A DNA stretch of 64,000 nt from Onchidella celtica (lineage: Eukaryota > Mollusca > Gastropoda > Systellommatophora > Onchidiidae), in assembly GCA_963931925.1 (NCBI GenBank), contig OZ007571.1, positions 10,134,444 through 10,198,443 on the forward strand. The letters are read 5' to 3'. A program made the translations under genes and the position numbers. Position 1 is the first letter of the stretch, and the number at the start of each line of letters is the position of its first letter. Below, piece after piece: positions 23,188 to 33,038 of the stretch. The notes under the pieces are model-generated. The model did no database searches and was not told the origin of the DNA. It saw only the letters and a list, made by a program, of their open reading frames with translations.

Positions 23188-24144
23188 CTAGGCTCGACTA
23201 AGGTAGACGGCGAAATGATTGCTGGTTCCTGGAATTGGTTGAATAACGAAGGTATACGACTGCAAAGCCAATGCCCATCTAGACAAGCGTGGGCTGGACG
23301 AACGATTCTTTGACAAAAATGTTAGTGGCTTGTGGTCTGTCTGGATACAGAATTCTCGTCCCATGAGATAACGTCCTAATTTCTGGACGGACCACACAAT
23401 GGCAAGACACTCCCGCTCTATCACAGAATACTTTCTTTCTCTCTGCAATAACTTCCTACTGACATAACATACAGGATGTAACCATTCGTTATTCTCTTGT
23501 AGAAGACAAGCGCCGACACCAGAGTCCGACGCATCCGTTCTGAGGACAAAATTAGATCGAAAATCGGGTAATATCAGAATGGGTGACGATGATAATGCTG
23601 TCACCAAATTATCAAATGCTGTCTGACATTCAGACGTCCACTGGACCTTATCGGGTTGTCCCTTCTTAGTAAGGTCAGTAAGAGAAGATGACAAGGAGGA
23701 AAAATTTGGAATGAACTTTCTGTAATAATTCAAAATTCCCACTAAGCTTCTGACTTGTTTCTTTGTTTTAGCGATTTGCAACCCTACTAATTTGTCAATT
23801 TTTGTTACTTCAGGTCTCTGAACACCTCTACCCACTATATGTCCTAAGAATACTATCTCTGGACATGCCAAATCCATCTTTGCGGGTTTAGCAGTTAACC
23901 CAAAATGACGTAATCGTTTAAAAATTACCGGTAGTGTCTGAATATGATCAGACCATGTCGATGTATGACATGCTATATCGTCAAAGAATGACACGACATT
24001 AGGTATGTCCTTTAATACCAGTATGAGAATACAGATACTCTGGTCTCTCATGAAACCTCTGCAGCCTATCAAAGTGGAAAACCTTAACTGATCCATCAAT
24101 GTGGATAGCGTAATCCACCTTCGAAACAACTCGCTCAATAGCAT
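23188..24144 (-). pseudogene. pol: RT (C-terminal part) and RNase H remnant of element B
   Basis: Homology begins near residue 44 (about 24016) with LVLKDIPNVV, followed by the FFDD box, connection domain and RNase H with intact D (RTDAS), E (RECLA) and D (QTDH). The first ~43 residues are an out-of-frame reading of the integrase end. Compared with element C, about 700 bp is missing here, including RT motif A with its catalytic Asp. No active RT can be made. Confidence 0.88.
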
Positions 24145-24793
24145 AAGGACCTTTCCATGTTATCAATAACTTATTATGGTCCGTAGGTAATAACAATAGG
24201 ACCTTGTCTCCTGGCTTAAAAATTCTCAGTTTGGAACCTCTATCTTTATAGTCTTTTGCTCTTTTCGAAGCGATACTAGAAGCTTCTTCTGCTATAGTGC
24301 GCGCTGAAGATACTCTCTGTCCTATCGTCTTTTGGCACGCACTGCATGTCTTACAATACAGCCGTACATCTCTATGTATCGATGGCCAATAAAAATCTTT
24401 CAGAACTCTCTCCTTGGTTCTAGCACTTCCCATATGACCCGCTAATGGAACATCATGTGCCAAATGCAATACTGTTGCGATTAGCAACGCTGGCACAACG
24501 ACCTGCTTTAAAATGGAGGCCCCCGTTACATACTTACGGAACAGAATGCCCGCCTGAATAACAAAGGAGGACGACCCGTTCTTATATTTCCTCGTTTTCT
24601 CCGTTCGCGCCTCCTCAAAACATGGACTCAATGTTGGGTTCTCCTTTTGTAATGTCGCCAAGCGCCCTGGTGTGATATCCAGGTTGACCGCTGGCGTTGC
24701 CAAAGGTCTAATCTTACTTCTATCACGTACCTGTCGACGTGTCTCGACTGCGGCACAAAAGTCAATACCTTTTGATTGTGACCATGCCTGCAC
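23999..24793 (-). pseudogene. pol: Integrase remnant lacking the catalytic core (element B)
   Basis: The frame reads through the integrase zinc-binding motif (LAHDVPLAGHMG... and CKTCSACQKT), then joins directly to the integrase C-terminal domain (TWKGPY). The join, near 24318-24330, is in frame. About 200 residues, the whole D,D35E core, are absent compared with element A. The last six residues are out-of-frame sequence past a second deletion near 24016. It lies in the same frame as the gag-protease frame upstream and is separated from it only by the nonsense codon at 24821. Confidence 0.88.
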
Positions 24794-24820
24794 ATTCTCC
24801 TCGGAAGGGGAAACTAACCG

Positions 24821-26455
24821 CTATACATTACCAATGATGAGCTGGGCGCCTGGAAAGCAACCAACGACTGCTTCGACTTCCCCGCTAAGGAAAGGCGTAT
24901 CTATCACTATCTTTGCCATGGGTAATTTCTCTATGGCCCCTGAAAATTTTATGCATGGGACAGTCTCACCTGTAAGCTGTGAACCCTGAATGCAGTCCCT
25001 ATGCACCCCCACAACGGTAGATCGTGTGTCTCGTAAAACCGAGACCGGTTCGTCCCCAACAAACCCCGGATAAACCCTAAGACCACCTCCTGTATGACAT
25101 GAATTTATAACGGGGATCTTTCTCCCACAAGGTAAAACACCGGAAGATAATAACTTCTCACAACTGGGACACTTAGAATACTGTCCGCCTCCGTTGTCCG
25201 ATGTAACACACGCGGCCGCATGATGAAATTTATTAGGGGAACATGGACTGGAGTTACCGTGACTGCCATCCACGTTCGCCGCTATCCTCCCTGCAGGACA
25301 ATTTACCCTGATGTGACCTGCTCTTCCGCAGTTCCAACAATTCGCGGCCCTACAATCGCGTGAAAAATGCCCCACGCGTCCGCAAGTCCAGCATTCCGCT
25401 CCCTTTGCTCCGCTAAACCTGGGTCCCCGTGACCCCTCGCGACCGGAACTAAAGTCCCTATGCCGTCGGTCATCGGCAAAGGTCACAAATCGCCCTCGGC
25501 CATTACCGCGACCTAGCCCTCCTGCTCGGTCAAACTTACCGGATCCATATGCAGGTGATTGGTGATTCCCCCTACGTTGCCCCTGGGCTTGCCCATTATA
25601 GGCACCCCGCTGACGCGACCTGTCTTTATGTCCTGTCGGCGACCCCTCAACAACAGCGACGTACCCAGCATCCTGGACGTACGCCCTCGCGACTGGTTTG
25701 GACGGATGTGCCGTACGGTATGCTTCCGCCAACCTAGACGCCTCCTGCACCGTCGCGGGTTCGTTTTCTTTCAGGAAAGCCACCAGATCTTTATGGCACG
25801 ACGCGTACAGCTGGTCACGGATCATTAGGTCTTTTAATTTAGCAAAATCCGCGCCAACATGCGCCAAGCCTACCCAGTTCGCGAAATATTCCGTCAGTCT
25901 CGCGACGAAGGCAGTAGAGTCCTCCCTGGTATCCGCACGTGCTCGCCTAAACTGCTCCCGGAAATATTCCTCCGTACGTGCAAATCGGCGAAGCAGCAAA
26001 GCCTTTAGCTTATCGTAATCATGTACGTCTTCGCGCTGTAGCTCTTTAAAGTAGGTTAACGCTCGCCCCTGCAATAGAGACGCCAGGTACGTGGACCATA
26101 ATTCCTTATTTTCCCCCCATTGCAGTTGTGCGTTCAGTTCGAACCTGTAAAGGAAGGCGTCTATGTCGTCCTTCCGGTCGTCGAACGTCGGCAGCTTAAT
26201 TCTAACACCACTTTTGTTTTGCCCCTGCCGCTCAACTGTTTCTGTTGGCGCATTCTTTTTGATTTCCAATTCTGCGATCTTTACTTGCGCCTCTATCTCC
26301 TTTAACTTTAACTCCCTCTCCTGTTCCTCTCGCTCTCTATCCTTAGCACGCTCATCGCGCAATTCTGCCTGCTGCTCTCTAATCCAGCTGCGCAGCTCTT
26401 CTTCTTCCAGGCCAAGTTCCTTACCCAACTTCATTAGTTGTTGGAGTTCCGCCAT
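24821..26455 (-). pseudogene. gag: Gag-protease of element B (protease triplet mutated, premature stop)
   Basis: The frame is 544 residues. It has a charged coiled coil (~20-65, shorter than in C), a capsid with SCAN-like region (FREQFRRARADTRED... to LAEAYRTAHP), two CCHC knuckles (CWTCGRVGHFSRDC and CWNCGRAGHIRVNC), then protease. The protease triplet reads DTR where element C has DTG; loss of this glycine normally kills retroviral-type proteases. The frame ends in TAG right after IIGNV, where element C reads on. Gag itself looks usable. The start follows aatctgtga at the same place as in element C. Confidence 0.9.
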
Positions 26456-27423
26456 TTCACAGATTTATGGTTATGGTATGTATTATGAAAAAGACCAACC
26501 TGTCGGTATGATCACTAACGAAACGACCAGAGACCTGAGATCACACCAGATATAACAACACCCAATTGTCTCAAATACAATTCAGAAATTTACCTACTGA
26601 ACATTTTATAACCTACTATCTCTAACTAATTCTACGTTCATAAAATGCATTGCACCATTAAATAACAAAAAGAGAAAAGAAAAGACAAAAATGAAGAACT
26701 TCAGAAGAAGGACCACAAGGACATCGAGGAACAACGAACCAGACTAGGACAAAGACCTAAGAAAGAAAATATAATGGAAAAAAAAATGCAACCTAACTAC
26801 GCCGATTACACTACAAGGTACGAACAAGAACAGAGTCTGAAAAAAAAGAACGTATCTACAGATAGGTAGAAAGAGGGACAAGAGAATACGTCTTCCTGCA
26901 GAACAGAGAAGATATCGACGCTACAACTAAACACTAACAAAGCCCTACAGAATGTTCACCGTGATGAACGAAGTTCCAAGTTTATCACACCTTTTTAAAA
27001 GGATAAACTAGGTTCAACACAGCAAACGAAAACAGCAAAAACAGAGAAAAAGACAGAAGAAAAGACAGCCCTCAATCCAGGGTACAAAATTTCAGTTTCA
27101 CTTAACTTTCTACTAGACTTAAGTTCCTCCCCTTTCTCGGAGCTCTGGCTGCTTGACCTCTACAGGCTGGCACACACACTCTCTCTGCAGAATTTTAAGT
27201 ACACATTAATACATATTCATCAAAATACATGCATCAATACATATTCATAAATATACATAAATCATACCATCATGAAATTTCCATTCATCCCACGAACAAA
27301 GACAGCACAAATTCCTACCACAAGATAAGTATTACGTGGACAAAAACTAAAGTAACAAATGCCCACTGACAAATACCTACTAATTAACTACAACTAAATA
27401 TTACGAAAATGGACGTGTCACAA
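26456..27423 (-). other. 5' leader of element B
   Basis: Long untranslated leader between primer site and gag, homologous to 32125-33038 in element C. It is poor in open frames. Confidence 0.8.
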
Positions 27424-27437
27424 CGGACGAGCCCCCA
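27424..27437 (-). promoter_or_regulatory. Primer binding site, tRNA-Pro type (element B)
   Basis: Coding strand TGGGGGCTCGTCCG, complementary to the last 14 bases of tRNA-Pro, one base from the LTR. Confidence 0.88.
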
Positions 27438-27438
27438 G

Positions 27439-28678
27439 TGTCACAAATCCCAGACTGGGACATGTAATAAGTTATGACAGGACAACAATCACGAACGAAC
27501 AAGTTTAACACTTAACAGAACAACCCATCAGACTCACACATTTATTAAACATAATTATACAGATAATAGCGCAATTACATACATTATATTATTGAATTTA
27601 ACTGCCGTACAACGGCCTTATTCCCACATGCACTCTTCCCTCAGATCCACAACCCGGTAGTTACTTCCTAAAGACACTTCGGCCTCAGCCTCTCCCCTCA
27701 GGGTCTTAATAGCACATTAATAATTCACTGGCACCGCAGTCTCTCAATATCACCGTCCTATTGCCATAACACCTTAGCATTCCACTAGCACCTCAGCAGG
27801 GCAATAGCACATTATCATTTCAATAGCCCATCAACATGGCAATAGTACATTATCATTTCAATAGCCCATCAACGTGGCAATAGTACATTATCATTTCAAT
27901 AGCCCATCAACATGGCAATAGTACATTATCATTTCAATTAGCACATTCACGCTCATATCTACGTCCCTGTCCGTGGCCAGACTGCCACGACTTTATGTGC
28001 TCTACTGTCCTGCACCGACAGCCTCACTCTTGGCCTATGTGTGGCCCCCGGCCCTATGCTGGCCTATCCCCTGTGCTCACCGAGGTGGCTCTTCGGCCCG
28101 TCCCCGACACCTACAAGAATAACATTACATTGGTATAATACCCTACCATTTCTATTCACTCCAACTCTCCTTACAACCCATGAAGCGTACACACAATTGT
28201 TCACATTTCACTCACCAAACATCTTACGGTAACACACCTCCATCGTAGTACACAATAATCACTCGTGCTACAAATCCATGAACTCAACTTTCATCTATCG
28301 CTCATGGCGCACCTTGCTATATCCAATATCAAGGACTTCCACATTCCTCACATATACTTATTTACATCATGGTAATAGACGAATATAATATAATACATCA
28401 ATCATAATTATCAATCATCGTTTCACCTACCAGTCATCACTGGAATAACACTACTCCCAAGTCTTCCGACTGCTCTCCTTATGTTCGCCCGCTGGGCTTT
28501 CTCTTGCGTCCGTTCTCTAGGACCTTCTAACTTGCAGTGATAGTAATACAGCGCTCTCGCCTCATTCAGACCCCCACCACTCATAACATGACCTTTCCCT
28601 TACTTGTTTACGTGCGTTAATTTTACTCTCCTCCTTTCCCTCCGTAATTATTAACTATCGCTCACTCCACTCGTGACA
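27439..28678 (-). repeat. 5' LTR of element B
   Basis: 1240 bp, matching 21598-22832 with a few substitutions and a 5-bp indel near 28605 (cttacttgtttacg versus cttactacg). Poly(A) signal at 27541-27546; 38-bp repeats at 27803-27937. Confidence 0.93.
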
Positions 28679-28912
28679 ACTCTCACCTCATGTTACAGCC
28701 TTTCTACAACGACAGGTAATCTATTTGCATGTTGATTTTTAAGGGGAAAAAATTTTGTTTGATTTCGGGGAAAGTGTATGTGTTATATATAAGTAATATG
28801 TATATAATTATTATATTAATAGCTCAGTGACCGGTGTGTAATTTCAAATCAATTTCGGGCACCTGCAAAAATTGCTGATTTCGTCCGTGAACCGTAAGTT
28901 GCCCATGTCTGC

Positions 28913-30914
28913 CTCAGTAGGCACATATGCCTCATTTTTCTGTCGCATTCTTTCTTTCTTTAATTTGTTTCTGTCTGGCGTTTCCTTTATTCTTGTCTTG
29001 GTCTTCCTTTTCTTGAGCCCTGAAAAGCCCTTCGTTGGAGCCCTGAAAAGCCCTTCGTTGGAGCCCTGAAAAGGGTTACAATAGGCTATTTCATTTTGAT
29101 CATCTCTTAATTTCTCTTCTCCGTCTATCATCCTCTTCATATATCAAGCTGCATCATATTTATCTTAAATTTACGCACTGTATTCTTCAGATTTTCCAGG
29201 CTCTGAGTTCCCCACAGTGTTGTAATGTAGGCAAGTACGTCCGCGTCAATAGAAAGACTTACATTTTATTTGATATTATTTTTGAATACCACTGAGAAAG
29301 TAGAGTGTTGTTGTGGATGGGTGCTTTTTGAAGTACTAGTTACGTAAAGCTGCAGTATGTGTCACCTGACACGCCTGCACCCCGTGCATCCCCCAATGAG
29401 GTCGTCCTTGTTTGTCTGTGGAAATAAATTCAGGCCAAGAGTCAAGGTGAAAATGAAGCTTCACTACTCAGGTCTCATGCAGGGAGCTTTGCTCCAAATG
29501 GGTATGGGCCTTACCCAGCAGCTAGGTGGGTGGTGTCTTTTAGAAAGTGTGTATGTACGTGTGTGTATGAATGTGTGTGTGTGTGTGTGTGTGTGCTTGA
29601 AAGATTATTGAGCGAGGCGTCACGACTGGATCCTAGATGGAAGTATCCTTTAGCGCGCAGGACCGTCGGACAGGGTCAGACACGCCTTATTGATACTGAC
29701 CCACAACCACCATATTTGGCAGAGGAACTCATTACAGGACTCGAACGGTCAGCCAAAGATAGGCCAATCTGTTCCTTTGTCTCTTTGTCTATTTCTTTTT
29801 TAACTTTTCAAAAAAAATAAACTGTCTGCCTAAGAGAGCTCTCTTGACCAGCATTTAACTACCTTTTACAAGCATTCCGATTGGTGCAGTTCTACTATCA
29901 TCAAAAGAGGGCTGTTCAGCGCACTAATGCCCATAGGATTCTGTGTGAAGACCACATTTGATACCCTCTCGATTTGGTGCAATTCTCAAATATGGACAAG
30001 AGTGTGTATAGTGCATCGGCACAGACTGGGTGAAAATAGAAGTATTTTTGTTGTTTTGGTTTTTTTACCATGGATAGAATCAACATCAATTTTCTGGAAA
30101 AATCTCTTTTGGATTAATGAAAAATTTTGCTTGGGTTCGTTATGCACCACGTATACATTTCATTCTTTTTCATAATACTGAAACATCACTCACCACATCC
30201 AGTGTATTAAAAATGTTGTTATTGCAGATATTGCTCGGTGAACAGAGCAATTCTATGTAGTATATTTACCACAGGAATTCAACCATGAATTTTATTTAAA
30301 GTGCTCTATTGCCTTTACACTTTGCTAGGTTGTGGTAATGGCTTCTTTTCTTATCCTTTTGTGTAATGTATTTGAAATTGCTCCCAGAAACGCATAACTT
30401 GTGTCCTTTTTTTTACTGTGTTACGCTCTCCAATGTAATCCTTTTTTCTTTCTTGTCACGCAACCTTCTCACGGATGGATGATTAGGTTAGTTGACCTTC
30501 TCACGTTCTGTAAGCGTGATCTAGATTATGTAAGAATTCTTGCCACTTGTCACTAAGTTAAACTTCAGTCCGATCTGAAGGGATTCAGACTGTAATCGGA
30601 ATTAAATGTAAGCCCACGAAAAGCCTACGTAAAAATTGGCTATTCAAAGACACGATTGTGTCAGTGAGCGAGGGTCAAAGGGGGCTGGGCCCCTGGTGAG
30701 TCAGTCCCCTGCAAGGATGTTTTTATTTATTTCACTGGACTTTTTTCCATTTGACGTTTCTATTGTGGCGTCCATTCCGACATCTGTTGCTTGCTAAGTG
30801 ATCTTATTGGAAAATCTGCTCGAATTTGTAAATCTTTTCTCCATTTGATCCGATAGTGGCGTTATCATATCGGATATATTCCACACGAAACGCTTCACTA
30901 TCCATGGGTCCCTT
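28913..30914. other. No gene seen; flank between elements B and C
   Basis: Contains a 23-bp tandem repeat (gagccctgaaaagcccttcg...) at 29015-29075, 2.7 copies, and a (GT)n run at 29573-29594. No convincing gene. Confidence 0.55.
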
Positions 30915-32110
30915 TGTCACGAGTGGAGTGAGTGCAATTAAGGGGATTGCTACAGAGCGGGTGTAGAGTAAGAATGACTCACAGTAGACAGCAAGTTAAG
31001 CGTGCTGTTGTGAGTAGTGGGGGGGGGGGGGTCTGAAGGAGGCGAAAGCGCTGTATAACTATCACTGCAAGTTAGAAGGTCCTAGGGAGCGGATCTGTGA
31101 ATAATAGCCCATCGGGCAGAGATAAAAGGAAGCAGTCGAGAAGACTAGTGAGAGTCTTTCCAGTTATGACTGGTATGTAGAATGTTGATTGATTATTATG
31201 ATTGATGTATTATATTATATTCGTCTATTACCATGATGTGAATAAGTATATGTGAGGAATGTGGAAGTCCTTGATATTGGATATAGCAATGTGCGCCATG
31301 AGCGATAGATGAAAGTGAGTCATGGATCTGTAGCGCGAGTGAGTAGTGTGTACTCCGATGGAGGTGTGTTACCGTAAGATGTGTGGTGAGTGAAAGGTGA
31401 ACTAGTGTGTGTACGCTTCATGGATTGTAAGGAGAGGTGGAGTGAATAGAAATGGTAGGGTATTATACCAATGTAATGTTATTCTTGTAGGTGTCGGGGA
31501 CGGGCCGCAGAGCCACCTCGATGAGCACAGGGGATAGGCCAGCATAGGGCCGGAGGCCACACATAGGCCAGAAGTGAGGCTGTCAGTGCAGGACAGTAGA
31601 GGCACATAAAGTCGTGGCAGTCAGGCCACGGGCAGGGGACGTAGATATGAGAGTGAATGAGATACTATGTTGTTGCCATGTTGATAGGCTAGTGAACTGA
31701 TATTATGTTGTTGCCATGTTGATGGCTATGGAAATAATAATGTGTTATTGCCCTGCGGAGGTGCTAGGGGAGTGCTAAGGTGTATGACAATAGGAAGGTG
31801 ATATTGAGAGACTGGGGTGCCAGTGAATCATTAATGTACTATTAAGACCCTGAGGGGAGAGGCTGAGGCCGAAGTGCCTTTAGGAGTAACTACCGGATTG
31901 TGGATCCGAGGAAGCGTGTGTGTGAGAATAAGGCCGTTGTACGGCAGTGCATTTCAATAATATAATGTATGTAATTGCGCTATTATATGTATAATTATGT
32001 TTAATAAATGTGTGAGTCTGATGGGTTGTTTTGTTAAGTGTTAAATTTGTTTGTTCGTGATTGTCGTCCTGTCATAAACTATTACATTTCCCAGTCTGGG
32101 ATTTGTGACA
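30915..32110 (+). repeat. 5' LTR of element C
   Basis: 1196 bp, TGTCACGAGTGG...TTTGTGACA, with a poly-G run near 31019-31031. Confidence 0.94.
32003..32008 (+). terminator. Poly(A) signal in LTR C
   Basis: AATAAA in gtttaataaatgtg, about 100 bp before the LTR end; the copy that would act on the transcript is at 38671-38676 in the 3' LTR. Confidence 0.6.
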
Positions 32111-32111
32111 T

Positions 32112-32124
32112 TGGGGGCTCGTCC
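32112..32124 (+). promoter_or_regulatory. Primer binding site, tRNA-Pro type (element C)
   Basis: TGGGGGCTCGTCC, 13 bases complementary to the tRNA-Pro 3' end, one base from the LTR. The leader runs on to the gag start at 33039. Confidence 0.87.
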
Positions 32125-33038
32125 ATTGTGACTCGTCCATTTTCGTAATATTTAGTTGTAGTTAATTAGTGGGTAATTGTGCTGTCTTGTTCGTTGGATG
32201 AATGGACATTTCATGATATGATTTATGTATAATAATGAATGTATATTGATGCATGTATTGCTATGAATAGGTATTAATGGGTATTTAAACTTTCCAGAGT
32301 GTGTGCGTGCAGCCTGAGGAGACGAGCAGCCAGAGCTCCGATTAAAGGGAGGAGTTTTACTCAAAATTTCAAAAGTTAAGTGAAAGTCAAAATTTTTGTG
32401 CCCTGGATTGTGGGCTGTTCCTTTAATCTGTCTGTTTCCCGGTTTTTGCTGTTGTTGTCGTTATAGGTTATACGGGCGGTGGCGCGGGTTTGCTGTGTTG
32501 AACTTAGTTTATCCTTTTAAAAAGGTGTGGTAAACTTTGGAACTTCGTTCATCACAGTGACCAGTTCTGTAGGGACCTGGATTTTTGTTTAGATTGTAGC
32601 GTTCTATCTTCCTCGTTGTTTTAGGAAGACGTTTCTCTTGTCCCTCTTCTACCTTTCTGTAGATACGTTCTTTTTTTTCAGACTCTGTTCTTGTTCGTAC
32701 CTTGTAGTGTAATCGGCGTAGTAGGTTGCATTTTTTTTTCCATTATAGTTTTTTTTTTGTAGAAGCTTTGTCCTAGTCTGGTTCGTTGTCCTTGACGTAC
32801 TTGTGGTCCTTCTACTGAATTTCCTTATTCTTGTCTTTTCTATTCTTTTTATAATTAATAGTGCTATACATTTTGTAGATATAGAAGTAGTTGTGCTGTA
32901 AAGGTAAATTTCTGAATTGTATTCTGAACTGGGTATTGTTATATCTGGTGTGATCTCAGGTCTCTGGTCGTATCGTTAGTGATCATACCGACAGGTTGGT
33001 CGTTCGCATAATAGATACCATAACCATAAATCTGTGAA

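Larger units (their letters stand above)
21598..28678 (-). mobile_element. Element B: decayed Gmr1-like Ty3/gypsy retrotransposon (TSD ACTCT)
   Basis: The structure is 5' LTR 27439-28678, tRNA-Pro primer site 27424-27437, a ~970-bp leader, broken coding region 26455-23188, polypurine tract 22833-22852 and 3' LTR 21598-22832. ACTCT is found at 21593-21597 and again at 28679-28683, so both ends and a clean integration are proven. LTR divergence is about seven changes plus a 5-bp indel in ~1240 bp. It belongs to the same family as element C but a distinct subfamily, with a different U3. The coding region has a nonsense codon, a lost protease glycine and two internal deletions. Confidence 0.93.
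21524..28912. mobile_element. Possible hAT-type element interrupted by element B
   Basis: To the left of element B the sequence reads aaggatgggcaacctttcat...gagggcc; to the right a segment ends ...aagttgcccatgtctg. These look like inverted ends of a hAT-type element (ATGGGCAAC in both). Without element B the remainder would be about 310 bp. The 8-bp target duplication was not found, so this is tentative. Confidence 0.35.

Noticed and set aside
29700..29790. Minus-strand GTTCGAGTC word like a tRNA B box (SINE head)
   Set aside because: No matching A box at the right distance and no second copy in the window.
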